Shown: positions 11,387 through 22,697 of the stretch, in pieces
How the letters are laid out: each line of letters opens with the position of its first letter
Position numbering within the stretch: the stretch's first letter is position 1
Source of the DNA: Chionoecetes opilio
Taxonomy: Eukaryota; Arthropoda; Malacostraca; Decapoda; Majidae
Reading direction: 5' to 3'
Assembly (NCBI GenBank): GCA_016584305.1
Contig: JACEEZ010011664.1
Span: 87,501 to 151,500 of the forward strand
DNA: 64,000 bases
The notes under the pieces: generated by a model
The model's input: only the letters and a program-made list of their open reading frames with translations
Told to the model about the DNA's origin: nothing
The model's database searches: none
Translations under genes and position numbers: made by a program

Positions 11387-11901
11387 GGTGACGTCACTTC
11401 AGGAAGCCTCCCAGGCCGGCGCTGATACAAATACACGTAGATTTAGAAAAAAAATATAGTACTTGAAGAATTTTAGGTGTTTCTGATATATTTTTTGTGC
11501 GGCCGATATGGCATATACTTGCATCCTGTATGGGTGCAGCAAGAAAGCTGTGCCTTTCCAGAGAGCTTAGCACCCATTTCCGACCTATTTGGCCATGATG
11601 GTGTGTGCAGCGACGGTGAGAAGCGCGCGGCAAGACAGTGTATTTCACACTGCGGGACTTTCACCCGCCTCTCACCGTCGCTGCACACACATATCATGGC
11701 CAAATAGGTCGAAAATGGGTGCTAAGCTCTCTGGAAAGGCACAGCTTTCTTGCTGCACCCATACAGGATGCAAGTATATGCCATATCGCAAAAAAAAAAA
11801 TATCAGAAACACCCAAAATTCTTCAAGTACTATATTTTTTTCTGAGTCTACGTGTATTTTTATCAGCGCCGGCCTGGGAGGCTTCCTGAAGTGACGTCAC
11901 C
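11387..11901. repeat. 515-bp near-perfect palindrome (long inverted repeat)
   Basis: The left arm starts GGTGACGTCACTTCAGG and runs to GACGGTGAGA at about 11623. The right arm is its reverse complement, from TCTCACCGTC at about 11675 to CCTGAAGTGACGTCACC at 11901. Each arm is about 230 bp with only a few differences; the spacer is about 50 bp and contains CAGTGTATTTCACACTG. Each arm tip carries the cAMP-response palindrome TGACGTCA. Each arm, read inward, has a short frame starting M-[AP]-Y-T-C-I-L-Y-G-C, stopped soon after. It lies in an intron of the SOWAH-type gene, so a transcript would fold into a long hairpin. It is probably a foldback-type or MITE-like element, but no target duplication was found. 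Confidence 0.9.
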
Positions 11902-12192
11902 GAGCCGTGGTCCGTCGTCTGCTGGTCGTCAGTTGTGTTCTGAGAGCTCGGGAAATGTACAGATTTTGAATGCGGATCATTTAAAAACGGGTGACTAGAT
12001 TCAAAAAGTGACAACATATTGTTGATATAATCGATCATGGCTATATTTTGACTGCATTACATCAGGAATGATGAAATGGTCTGGACGATTACTTTAACCT
12101 CTTACTTTCAAAAGGTGTTCGTGTTCGATAGATGACGCTCTGTTTCCCTAATCACATCATCTATTTGTAGGTGTGAAGTTTCAACACTGGTA

Positions 12193-12287
12193 CTAGGTTA
12201 GGTTAGGTTAGGTTAGGTTAGGTTAGGTTAGGCTAGGCTAGGCTAGGCTAGGCTAGGTTAGGCTAGGTTAGGTTAGGTAAGGTTAAG
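12193..12287 (+). repeat. Interstitial TTAGG / CTAGG telomere-variant array
   Basis: About 19 pentamers: GTTAG units, then a block of GCTAG variants, then GTTAG again. The block arrangement suggests local amplification of a variant rather than fresh telomerase synthesis. Confidence 0.9.
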
Positions 12288-13162
12288 TACATACGACTTC
12301 TGCGCGACACTATCTGAGTCACATCAAAACTCTGAGCTGTAGATTCATGCCCTGTTTTTGTTCTCGGCTACCCTTTCTCCCTTTCTTCCATCATTTCCAC
12401 ATTAGAACTAAATCCTTTTATATTGTTTCTCATCCTGCCACCCCTTTCATAAACTCCCTGTCTCTCCTCTCCCCTCCTCTCGCCCCCTTTCTCCTCATTT
12501 CCTGCTCCGTGATCGATATCTCCGCAGTATATGGTGGTTCCTCCCCTCTCCAGTTTTTACATTGTTAGCTTTTTGTATCTGGTCTTAATTAATACATCAG
12601 GACGGGGCGTTCTTAGCCGGGGATTAATTTATATGCAAAACTGTCGAGTTATCGGGAGGGAGGGTGGGAAGGGAGGAAGGAGGGAGGGAAGAAGAGTTAA
12701 TGTGAAGGAATTTACTCCGTGCCAGACTAGCGTGGAGGGTTTTGCTGAGGTTCTAAAGTGTAAGGCCAGGATGGTATGAGGCAGGGATGCAAAGTTAGGC
12801 TGCCTGGTGTGTTGTGAGGGTTAGGACGTGGATATTGGTGGTGTTTATATAGAGCAGGAGCAAGTTGTGGTTTTATAAGATGTTGTGAGTGCATGTAGTG
12901 GTTATGATGCCTTTATTTACTAACTGAGGTTGTGGTGGAAAAATGTTAACTCTGGTATATCGATGTTATAGTTTACGTGTGTTCATAGTTGTGTTGTTTT
13001 TAAGTGGATTTAGGAGCAAGTTGTGAGGTTGTGTGGTGTTGTGTGATGTTGTGGTGTTGTGTATGTATGTAATGTCTTTCTGCACTGACGAGGATGATAA
13101 ACTGATGATTTGTGGTGATTGTTGTGATGGGGTGAAGGGAAAAGGATCAGAAGATAGGTATG
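12288..13162. other. Intron sequence, nothing coding recognised
   Basis: It contains TATATGCAAAAC near 12628, a GGGAGGAAGG-rich patch at 12655-12695 and a GTTGTG-rich stretch at 13015-13065. No exon candidates. Confidence 0.5.
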
Positions 13163-13245
13163 GAGGAACTATACAGGAACTACCTCGTGTAGATCTCGCG
13201 GCCTCTTGTAGCTTCCTTATTTTCTTATATTCTTATGGAGATGGG
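13163..13245 (+). mobile_element. 3' end fragment of a CR1-like LINE
   Basis: Contains AGGAACTACCTCGTGTAGAT, CTCGCGGCCTCTTGTAGC and CTTCCTTATTTTCTTAT. These are near-identical to the 3' terminus of the LINE at 24600-27345 and again end in the TTCTTAT-type tail repeat. Confidence 0.8.
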
Positions 13246-14010
13246 AGACAAGGTTAAATTTGTTGTTATGCAGGTTTGTTTATCGTAGTGCTTACGTTTG
13301 TCTTATCTTGCTTAGTTGGCGAAGTTTGTATTTCTTTCGTAAAACTAATGACGTGTGTGTATGAATAGTTGATGCAATATACACAATGATTCCTACTGTC
13401 ACTTGTTTAATATAGTTTCTGATGCGTATTGTCTTATCCACTCGACTATCTTAATGTAATCAGGATGTCAAAGCGTGAAGCTAGAACTTTGCTGTACCGA
13501 AAGACTGCCAAGATAGAACTAAATGGCCTCTTGGATGTAGACAGGCTTTCTTTGATGGATCATTTCTCTTTCATGATCAGCCTTCAAATATAAGACGATG
13601 TCATTAGTCAGTATATAGGTTAAATATTTAGAAGACATTCACTCGAGCACCTGTTGCATCCATTATAGGTTTAGAAAGTGTGTGTATTGATTGAATATAC
13701 AGAGGAACGTAATTAGTATTCTTAGGTGATATGGATGTATTTGGAACTTTTCTTCTAGCAGATCAGTAGTTATGTATGACGAACCTAAAGCGTACCACGA
13801 TGCGTACAGAGAAAATAAAGTGTTTTATATAATCCAGTATTTAAGACTATGGTCATTTTTTATTGGGTTAGGACGCAGACTCCTGCCATATAATAATACT
13901 ATGAAAATAATACTCAACGATAATTCCCATCGCTGCCGCTTTGCGTGGGATGTGATGCAAGAAAGGAAACAAACAAATGTCCCTGCTGTGTGGTGGCGCT
14001 CCTGCTGGGG
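13246..14010. other. Intron sequence, nothing recognised
   Basis: AT-rich sequence without domain-bearing frames; the frame at 13772-14224 depends on the GA microsatellite. Confidence 0.5.

Positions 14011-14101
<91 letters not shown>
14011..14101. repeat. (GA)n microsatellite
   Basis: About 90 bp of GA with a few single-base interruptions, followed by an A-rich tract. Confidence 0.96.
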
Positions 14102-14104
<3 letters not shown>

Positions 14105-14619
14105 AAAAAAAAAAGTAGCGCGGGTAGGGTCTCTATATATACTTCAGTGAAGAAACAGAGGATTGGTGACGGTAACGAGACAGCAATGGCTATGGCAGGA
14201 GAGTGCCAGGGTAGTGCCAGATGATGGAATGGTGGTGGCAGTAGTAAGGAAGTGGGGATAAAAGGGAGGAAGAAACGGGACAATAGTGACAAGGAGATAA
14301 GAGATAGTAGCTCCTCGTATGGTAGTGAGTGACAGGGGAGAACGAATGTAGGAAATAAAGTAACAAGGAGACAGAGTATAAGAAGTAAGGTAACTGAATA
14401 ACCAAACCTAACTTTTCTATGTTGCATTGTTTTTTTCCTTTATACTTTCTTTCCGATAACCGGGGGAGCCAGGTGGTGGAAGGGTGTGGTTGTGGTGGTA
14501 GTACTTGTAGTAAGGAAGTCAGGGTGACAGAGAGGACCGTGGCATGACATAGCTGTGGTAGAGGAGTGTCGGTGTGGTGGCGAGGGGGTGCAGCATATAG
14601 TGTGGTAGCAGGGTGGTAG

Positions 14620-15100
14620 GGCGACATATTGTCCGCGCAGCAGTTTTAATTACAGGAGGTGCCTCGTTAGGCTCGTTGCAGCTGTTAACAGAGTCGTCGG
14701 GCGCTCGGGTCGACACAACAGTCCGGGTCGATTGAAGAATTACTTGTCGAGCACAGGTACGATGCTGCAATTGTTGCTAACTGCCGGGTGCATCGTTTGT
14801 CCGGGTTGATTGGTCGTTACTCCGCCCGTTTTAATTATGGCAAAGGCGATTTGCAATATAAGCGACCGGAAAGAATGGAGGCGGCAGGGGGAAGCGAGCC
14901 TTGCGTTAGGGGCGACATGGCTGACTTTGGGTCGCCGGCGGCCATGGAATGTGTCATCAGTGCCGCACCGCCTGATAGACTAACTCTTCCCCTCTCGCTG
15001 TTGATATTAATATGTATGTGGAAATTACCACGCGCTGCCCGAGGCGCGATAATTGCCTTATTTCTCACACGCACTGTTGCCTTTGCTCGGCACAGATTGT
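14620..15100. promoter_or_regulatory. Candidate intronic conserved/regulatory block (tentative)
   Basis: A GC-balanced, repeat-free stretch contrasts with the microsatellite-rich surroundings. It has several homeodomain-type TAATTA or TTAATTA cores (14646, 14830) and CpG-rich text such as GCGATAATTGCC. A frame from 14788 is open for 146 codons but shows no domain and ends in a TG repeat, so I read the region as non-coding. This is inference from texture only. Confidence 0.25.
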
Positions 15101-15894
15101 TTGTTTATTATTTGTTGTGCGTGTGTTGCCGTGTCGGTGTGTGTGTGTGTGTGTGCCTGTGTAGGTGTGTGTTCGCGCCACACACCAGCACGGTTACTAA
15201 TGGCCACTGTCCGCGCTGTCCCACATAATGCACGCGGTATTTTGATTTAATCTGAATCTACTTATCAGATTAACACCCCAAGTGCGCCCGAAATCCTATA
15301 TTAAAGTTTGTTTTGGAATAAACCAACGGTGGTCTTGCAAAATCCTTTCCCCCTTTCCCTCCCTCCTCCCCTGTTTCCGTCCCTCCCTCTCTCTTCCCCT
15401 CATTCTCTGTCTCTCTCTCTCCCTCAACCCTTCCTTGCCATCGCTTAATACCTCTTTGTTTTACCTCCTCCCCTTTCCTCAAGTTTGCCGTGATGCTTTT
15501 TTTGTTTTGAGCACGACGGGGGGGGGGGGGGACCTGGAGGGCTTACAGGTAGCCGCAGAGATAAAGGTCTTGGTGCTTATCAGTCCGTGTTGAGCGACTC
15601 TTGTTCTTGCAATGTTTGATGCAATGTTTGCCGCCAACTCAAGACTGTAATGATATACACTAGAATTTTATTATTTTCCTTGAGGGAGGTCTCATGTGTC
15701 CCTGTATATATTCGAAAACCTGCTTTGACCGTCATCCTCTTTCACGCCCACGCCCGCCCACACTTACAAATGTTTATTGAGAGGTATTCCATGATGACAA
15801 TTAAGGTATTGGGGAGAACAAATACAGACGTCCTTCTTCATTAGAAAATAAAGGGAGATGTGATATGCTATCTGTAACGGCGTTCCAGTATTGT
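15101..15894. other. Intron sequence with pyrimidine-rich tract
   Basis: It includes short TG runs (15134-15155), a CCCTCCCTC-rich tract (15345-15480) and a G13 run near 15518. No exon candidates. Confidence 0.5.
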
Positions 15895-15904
15895 TGTATG
15901 TATC

Positions 15905-15938
<34 letters not shown>

Positions 15939-15941
15939 TGT
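15895..15941. repeat. (TATG)n microsatellite
   Basis: About nine consecutive TATG units. Confidence 0.95.
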
Positions 15942-15961
15942 ACAGTAGTTGTTATCGAGAT

Positions 15962-16291
15962 GTATCAGCGCTGGGACTTGTATTACTGTATTGAGTGTTT
16001 AGTGTTAAGTGATTGATAAGAAAACACTTGTACTATATACCTCGAGTTATATGTCTTGAATAGCGCGTGTATTGATAAGCTACAGTGCATTTAGTTTCCT
16101 AGTATAAAGCTTCACTTCTTCATAAAGAATTTCAGGTATTACTGTACGGAGTGTGTAGTGTTTGGTGATTGATATAAGAAAAATACTTGTATACTACTAC
16201 TTATTTATCTTCTTAGATTTATCAACAGACTGCAGTACATATTTTTCTTAGTAAAAAGCTTCATCTTTTGTGCATAAGGAATTTCAGACAT
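15962..16291. repeat. Diverged tandem duplication, about 160-bp unit
   Basis: Both halves share GTATTACTGTA, GTGATTGATA, AGAAAA(A/C)ACTTGTA, TAAAGCTTCA and AAGAATTTCAG-type blocks in the same order. The copies have diverged markedly. Confidence 0.65.
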
Positions 16292-16420
16292 TGTTTTTCA
16301 CCAAAGGTTCATTCATAATTAATACATCAATCCCAAAAGCCGATTAGCCATATCATTTTGTGATGGATTCCGAAACCAGTGAAAACCCTTCTTATGACTT
16401 ACAAATTATAGACTTTAATT

Positions 16421-16494
16421 AGGTTAGGCTACGTTAGGCTAGATTAGGTTTAGGTTTAGGTTTAGGTTTTAGGTTAGGTTAGGTTAGGTTTGGT
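16421..16494 (+). repeat. Interstitial TTAGG / TTTAGG array
   Basis: A mixture of GTTAG, GCTACGTTAG and GTTTAG units, same strand orientation as the arrays at 5729 and 12193. Confidence 0.85.
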
Positions 16495-16900
16495 CTCAAA
16501 CTATTTTTAAAGCCTTGACAGAAAATTAGAGATGATAAGCATGACCTCCAATCCCTTGCCGTCCAATCACGCGTCCAACCTCAACCCCCGTATTTTAGCA
16601 GTTCAGTTCAGTTCAGTTGTTGGTCGGGAGTCTGGCCTTTTTCATCGGCACTCCCTGACGTGTTTCTTCTTGCTCGCTGGGTCTTTAGTTAGTTGTCTTC
16701 TCTTATTCTGTCTTTTAGTTTCTTTCTCTTTCTTTCCTCTTATTTTCTCTGGTCATCCAAAAACTATTGATTGTTCTTTTTGCTTCTTCCACATTCCATC
16801 TTCAAACAAATACTCCCCCACTATATCCTCTGCCTTCTCTACGTATGGTTGTTGTAGCCCCGGCACGCATGTTATCACCTCCTTGTGTTTCCTCCCACAG

Positions 16901-16970
16901 GGCTACACACCGCTGCACATCGCCGCCATGTACAGCCGCACCGAGACGTTTGACCTGCTCGTGCACTACG
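16901..16970 (+). CDS. SOWAH-type protein, ankyrin-repeat exon 2 of those visible
   Basis: A 70-nt exon, phase 0 in and phase 1 out, coding GYTPLHIAAMYSRTETFDLL plus VHY and the first base of Gly. This is a textbook ankyrin repeat (G-x-T-P-L-H-x-A-A). Acceptor: TTCCTCCCACAG. Donor: GTGAGTCC. It joins in frame to the exon ending at 9630, since both meet at phase 0, and to the exon at 17954, which supplies the last two bases of the Gly codon. The donor is only six bases from a C-run and a (CA)n microsatellite (16977-17081). The intron before it is about 7.3 kb. Confidence 0.88.
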
Positions 16971-16976
16971 GTGAGT

Positions 16977-17019
16977 CCCCCCCCCCCCCCCAACACACAC
17001 ACACACCACACACACACAA

Positions 17020-17081
<62 letters not shown>
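16977..17081. repeat. C-run plus (CA)n microsatellite at a splice donor
   Basis: A C14 run is followed by about 85 bp of CA with short interruptions, starting six bases after the GTGAGT donor of the second ankyrin exon. Confidence 0.96.
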
Positions 17082-17083
<2 letters not shown>

Positions 17084-17140
17084 AAGGCACCACAGCGTGA
17101 CAGTTACTTCTTTACATTGTTCAGTTCGTTCATTTTATTA

Positions 17141-17320
<180 letters not shown>

Positions 17321-17607
17321 TTTCCCTTTTTTTGGCTGATAATTGTTACAGTAATGTGTCGTCACTTGTTAAACAATAATACCTCATCATAAGAAGCGTT
17401 ATTGTTTATGGTGACCAACATTCAGGGTATAGTGTTATCACCCATCAAATTTTAGTTGACGATCTATTATTTTTATACCAATATACCAGCTGATACACAA
17501 GATAACTATGCATAAAACGTTCAGCAGGTGTCCATAACCCATGCGCATATAACTCATATACCAAAATTACGTGATGAATGAAAATATTTACACAAAAAAA
17601 CTGATTG

Positions 17608-17901
17608 GTAACATAAGAACATAAGAAAATAAAGGAGCTACAAGAGGCTGTGATTCCTACACTTTGGTATAAGAACATAACATAAGAAAATAAAGAAGCT
17701 ACAAGAGGCCGTGAGACGTACACGAGGTAGTTCCTGTTACTTAACTCTACCTATATCCACCTCTCTTCCCCATCCATGAATTTATCCAGACTCCTTCTAA
17801 AGACCCCAATAGACTCCACATTGACCACCTGACGACTGAGTCCATTCCATTCATTCACTACCCTATTTTTGAGCCAGTTTCTCCCTATTTCTTTGTTTTC
17901 C
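17608..17901 (-). mobile_element. Antisense CR1-like LINE 3' fragment(s)
   Basis: The reverse complement matches the end of the LINE at 24600-27345. On the minus strand it codes for sequence like the NRVVNEWNGLS region, followed by the AGGAACTACC... GTAGCTTC motif and the TTATGTTC tail. The tail portion (ATAAGAACATAAG, AGCTACAAGAGGC) is present twice, at about 17616-17660 and 17672-17712, so two terminal fragments lie side by side. It ends about 50 bp before the acceptor of the third SOWAH exon. Confidence 0.85.
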
Positions 17902-17953
17902 TTTGTATGTATGGTTTGGTTTAGTATGGCTACATTGGTGTGTTACTTTTCAG

Positions 17954-18043
17954 GTGGCGATCTCAACATGAGGGACTACTCGGGCAAGAAGCCTCGTACC
18001 TACAACACCATCGCCTCCACCGTCTCTCAGGACACACAGAGAA
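17954..18043 (+). CDS. SOWAH-type protein, exon with DYSGKKP signature
   Basis: A 90-nt exon, phase 1 in and phase 1 out. With the base carried over from 16970 it codes GGDLNMRDYSGKKPRTYNTI and continues ASTVSQDTQR. A repeat ending in N-x-R-D-Y-S-G-K-K-P is, as I recall it, a diagnostic block of SOWAH proteins right after the last ankyrin repeat. Acceptor: TGTTACTTTTCAG. Donor at 18044 is GTAAGTAT, a near-perfect consensus. The alternative is that the exon continues through the donor to a stop (see 18044-18321). Confidence 0.88.
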
Positions 18044-18321
18044 GTAAGTATGACATGATGGAGCAGGATCGCACAGTTCGCGCCACTCAGTCCTGCATGA
18101 TTGACTCCCACCACCGCCGAGGATCCTGGAGCGACGATCAGAAGCCCTCATGGCATGGCAGCCTAGAGTCTCGCCTCGACAGGGCCAAGCGGGTCGGCTC
18201 AAAGAGGTTCCAGCGCATCAAAAAGTCCATTACGCTGACGGACTTCGATAAGCCCTCGAGGTCACCCGTGCGCCGCCGCCGTCCCATCTCACAACCTTTC
18301 CCGGAAGAACATTCAGAATAA
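18044..18321 (+). CDS. SOWAH-type protein, read-through (retained-intron) C-terminus candidate
   Basis: If the GTAAGTAT donor is not used, the frame stays open for 91 more codons to TAA at 18319-18321. It gives a Ser/Arg/Lys-rich basic tail that includes SKYDMMEQD, RVGSKRFQRIKKSITLTDF and RSPVRRRRPISQPF. The composition (balanced codons, many Ser, Arg and Pro in a coherent pattern, GC-rich like the flanking exon) looks like real coding sequence rather than intron. The KRFQRIKKS and VRRRRPIS stretches resemble basophilic kinase sites. A (TC)n microsatellite starts 22 bases after the stop. No AATAAA is obvious close behind. It is probably an alternative terminal isoform, to be tested against transcripts. 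Confidence 0.6.
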
Positions 18322-18337
18322 CTAGACATTGGCGTAC

Positions 18338-18640
<303 letters not shown>

Positions 18641-18926
18641 GCCCATTTTCCACTACATGTAACCCTTGTAGTTAAACAGACAAACATAAAAAATCTACTA
18701 ATTATACGTAATTATAATGTCAATGATTGTGATTTATATGGTAATGAGTTTGCTAGTAGTCATATTAATGAGGTTGATAGCGTGTAGTCTTTACTGGTGA
18801 TTCAACGAGCATTCCCAAAACATACCGCAGTGCACGGGACTCTCTGAAGGGCCTGGGTCACATATGGGTGTGCTGATCCGTGTGACCCGCCGGTGCTCAG
18901 TTTGCAGGATTCGTAGGTTATTTTCT

Positions 18927-19139
18927 TTAACCCCTTGAGACCCAGAACGTAATTTTCATTGTAATTTGGGTACCATTAGACGATTTTTAGTGGATATAAG
19001 CAATATTTTATAGATATGACCTGATTAGTATCCTTCCCATTAACTAATTTGGTATATTAAGTTACTTTTCGTAATTTTATTGCTCGACAACAGACCATTG
19101 TTTTATAGCAAAGGAACAATCTGGGCGTCAAGGGGTTAA
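18927..19139 (-). mobile_element. piggyBac-like MITE, copy 3
   Basis: 213 bp with TTAA at both ends and ends CCCCTTGAGACCCAGA and TCTGGGCGTCAAGGGG. The interior is the reverse complement of the copies at 6906 and 27375, e.g. TACCATTAGACGATTTTTAG and GATATGACCTGATTAGTATC. Confidence 0.85.
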
Positions 19140-19329
19140 ATGTGCCAAAATACTGTGATCAGAATTTTTCATACATAAACATTTTGGTGTGATTAGTAAG
19201 ATACATCCTCGTGTGTCTTACTCGTATATAGGCTGGGATGCACCGCTCAAAAATTAATGGCTGTGAAATGAGTGCCTGGTATCTGCAAAGAGGTTTTTTC
19301 TTGCTTTTTCTTTTACATCACAAAGGACT

Positions 19330-19525
19330 GGCCAAGGGCAAAAAAAAAAGAAGAGGTAACAAAAAAATCGCTTAGTTGCCAGTCCTATAAAGACAGTAAG
19401 AGAAAAAAGAAAGGGTGGTGGACCAATGTAGTTCGGGAGGTGTCTTGTCGCTCCTCTCCTGAAAATATTTAAGTCATAGGAAGCTGGATAAATAGAAACA
19501 GACCAAACAGGGTAGACCAATGCCT
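19330..19525. repeat. Dispersed decapod-type repeat fragment
   Basis: The A-rich start, TTGCCAGTCCTATAAAGACAG, GGTGTCTTGTCGCTCCTCTC and AAGTCATAGGAAGC look like a dispersed non-LTR-type repeat I associate with decapod genomes. Which strand is sense is not certain. No coding frame remains. Confidence 0.45.
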
Positions 19526-19856
19526 TCGATGGCGGTGGTTGGATGAGGGGATGATACTTTCTAACTTAATAGTGTTTCATCATTCTTTAATGTATCCCTA
19601 AGTTTGTTTTTACGTATGAATAATGAATTGATCGGATTTTAGGCCCACGGAATAAGGGCTGTAATTGTGTTGTCACTGATTACTGATATTGTTACAGGTG
19701 ATTATAATACAGACACCTCGAGTGATATGGGCATGGCCTTAAATGTATCCTTTAAGCTATGGCCAAGTATAGACAGACAGATCAGTCATGTATTTTGCAG
19801 GTGAAATAGATGCAGTGTAGGATTTAAGGAGAGAGTACGTAGTAAAGGTGACTAGC

Positions 19857-20056
19857 TGGCTTTCCTGACACCCCAGCAGGGTGGCTCGGTTGGTAGAGCT
19901 GCGGGCTCGCGTGTAGCGTCCCTGCATTCGGTCAGCGGTTCGAGCCCACCAGGTTCGTCCTGGCGTGGTGGCGCTTTGTATAGTCAATAACCTTGTAGTT
20001 GGTACTTGCAAAGTGTCTAGATAGGATCAAAGTATCTTATCTTATGGCTTTCCTGA
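19857..20056 (+). mobile_element. tRNA-derived SINE with perfect 12-bp target site duplication
   Basis: The body is 19869-20044 (176 bp), flanked by TGGCTTTCCTGA at 19857-19868 and 20045-20056. The head has a box-A-like GTGGCTCGGTTGGTAGAGC and box B GGTTCGAGCCC, which together form an internal RNA polymerase III promoter. The middle part carries ATAGTCAATAACCTTGTAGTTGGTACTTG, and the tail is (TCTTA)n. The clean target duplication shows LINE-type integration and a fairly recent insertion. Older copies of the same family are at 8075 and 8420, where the tail has turned into long (TC)n. Confidence 0.9.
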
Positions 20057-21560
20057 GGCCTGCAGATAAGATTTATATTACAAATACCATTGAATACACA
20101 CAGTCTGTTACTCCTCTCGTCAATATCGTCATTCTTTCATTATAGCTAACACATTTCCTGATCGGTGGGTAATAGAATCGCCACACATCATATACTAGGG
20201 AGAGAGAGAGAGAGAGAGAGAGAGAAAAAAAAAACACGGAGCCCCCTCTAAATATAAAGTATGTATGTATTCACCAAACTATAAAAGGGTAACTTTGACA
20301 ATAAATACTTCATGTACCTTATGGCGCGTAAGCACACATAAACAAAAGCTACAACGAAAGAAAGTGATATAGTCACATGCCACACAGGACACAATGGATA
20401 CGGGATCACCTGATTAATTGTTGCGTCGGAATGTAATCGTAGCAGTCTGTAGGAATGCCTGAACACGTGTTTCTTGATGCCTCAGCTCGGGTAATGTTAA
20501 GCATGTCTGGCACTTGTTCTGGGGCTGTTCTCATACATTCCTTATACCTGTACAAAAAGAGTTGTTCATTCCTTGATAATCACCTAACACGTGTAAGGTG
20601 TAATGATATGAGTGGGAAATATCTTTGAACTGTTGTGCATTGTGAAGCGTCTGTAACAGGGTGATTGTGATGCGTGCAGGCCAGACCTCCGATGCAGGTG
20701 TAACTTACATCCCGGTTACAACCTCCATTACTACGTCCAGCTCCTTTTTGGATACGAGTTTAAGCGCGGCAGGTTGTATCTCAGACTTACAACGTTGTAA
20801 GTGCTTCTTGGATGTGGCCCCAGAGCAGCAGCAGCCCACCCTTCCCCCTCCCCATCCCTCCCCACCTTACTAAGATAACTGCGAAGTGGCAGGTAACATC
20901 AGGTTTCCTAAGTCACGGGTTTCGATGTTGCTGCATTTATAGAATTCCAGCCAACTATTTTCCCAGTCATAGCGTGCTCGGCGGTGCGGCATTACTTTAG
21001 GGGTTATTCTGTTATCTGTGATGTATTGGTTACTTGTGGTTGGTTGATTGATATGCTCTTTTCGCATATACTGTTATATTTAGTTATTATATTAGTCGAG
21101 ATAATTGTCTCATGTTGATTTTACTATTTTGCAAATATAAGATGTGTGGCAGACTAGGGCAACGTAGTGTAATGTTTGTATTTGATGTAACTTTAAGCAG
21201 AGTATTGAACATGATAACAAATCACCACTGAAAAATGTGATAGTCAGTTTTTGTGACCATTTGTGATAGATTCAACAAGTGCAGTCAGTCTGTTTAAAGA
21301 TCAGCTGACCCTTTCCACCCTTTCGGCGTTGTTCCCCCCCTCCCCCCCTCCCTCCCTTTCGCATTGGAGGCCGTGGGATCGAGCAGGGCAGACGTATGCT
21401 GCATTGAGTACCAGCGACTCTCACCCACACGCCACGCCCTTGCGCCACGCTCTTGCAATGTATAATGCCGACCGGACTAAGTTTTCGTTAGGGATTGCGT
21501 TCAGTAACCTTTCCCGGGAGAATATTTCCCTATAACGTTCCGTTCCTTTCCCCTTCCCTC
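20057..21560. other. Intron sequence, nothing coding recognised
   Basis: It contains a short (GA)n at 20200-20224. A possible GCAG...GTGTAA pair near 20678-20698 is too weak to call as an exon. Confidence 0.5.
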
Positions 21561-21579
21561 ACCGTTTCACTCTTTCTCT

Positions 21580-21762
21580 ATAAGCCCTCCCCTTCATTAT
21601 GCTTTGCCATAGTGCCATATGACCTCCGATGTCTGGCACATTTTCCCTTTTTATAGCATTAAATCAATCAATCTAACCCCTCCCCTTTATTGTGCTTTGC
21701 CATAGTGCCATACGACCTCTGATGTCTGGCACATTTTCCCCTTTTTAGCATTAATTCAATTC
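21580..21762. repeat. Tandem duplication, about 105-bp unit
   Basis: CCCTCCCCTTYATTRTGCTTTGCCATAGTGCCATAYGACCTC-type sequence through TCTGGCACATTTTCCC and AGCATTAA occurs twice in tandem. Confidence 0.88.
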
Positions 21763-22520
21763 AATTCCCGGGATAATTAATCATGCAGTAATGTCGGTCT
21801 AACGCTTGTTAATGTTCTGATGATCTTCCTAAAGTCTGGGGAGTCGCGCCATATAAAGATTTCATTAAAGTTCGACTTAATTAGGTCATGCTACTACTAC
21901 TATTAGGTCATACTACTGTTATTATAGAGAAAGTTTTTTATGCATACATAGCGATATCAAATCGTAACTTTTTCTCATGATTTTGTGATTTGCTTGGAAA
22001 TAAAATACTTATTACGTATACCTTGCTGACATCTCTGTCCTAACGGCGTTCTAGTATATCACAAAAGAAAGTCAAATACCAAATAGACTGCATGCATTAC
22101 AACCCAACATTTTTACGCTTGTACCAGATGGCAGCACTTGCAAGGTCCTTGTTATCTACCTGCTAAAGATAACAATCTGATAAGACATTGCCATTTCCTA
22201 TACCACGTGTTAGCACCGCCCGTTTCCCGCTCCGCCTCCCCGCGCCCAGCACTCCCAATCGAAGCCTTTTTTGTCATCTTCACACTGTTACGTGCGTTGT
22301 ATTAAGAACATATACGTACAAACCGGCGATGTTGTCCAAGTTACATATGTGTGTTTTTAAACGTTCGATATTAGTAGACAAGGATAAGGTTAGCTGGCAA
22401 CGGGAAGTGACTGAGAAAGAAAAATATGATAACGGGAATCACGAACGCAGTAGCTGTAAAAGAATTTCACGAAAAAGTAAATCGAAACTCTAAATTCCTA
22501 TATTATAGACGGAAAGGAGA
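21763..22520. other. Intron sequence, nothing recognised
   Basis: AT-rich, with a small CATACTACT repetition near 21888-21915. No exons or elements identified. Confidence 0.5.
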
Positions 22521-22602
<82 letters not shown>

Positions 22603-22648
22603 CACACCCACACCACACACACACACACCATGCGCGCGCGCGCACACG

Positions 22649-22695
<47 letters not shown>
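22521..22695. repeat. (CA)n microsatellite with CGCG interruption
   Basis: Three CA blocks separated by AACA and by a GCGCGCGCGC alternating purine-pyrimidine stretch near 22631; the CGCG core could adopt Z-DNA. Confidence 0.95.

Positions 22696-22697
<2 letters not shown>

Noticed and set aside
11473..11894. THAP-type zinc finger gene in the palindrome
   Set aside because: The M-x3-C-x4-C start is suggestive, but a stop follows within about 20 codons in both arms and the C-x2-H closing pair is absent.
14788..15228. 146-codon frame as a small gene
   Set aside because: No domain, it ends in a TG repeat, and no splice or poly(A) context; the overlapping minus frame is equally open.
20678..20700. 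Possible 18-nt microexon (GCAG...GTGTAA)
   Set aside because: No polypyrimidine tract upstream and a weak donor, unlike the candidate at 23445.
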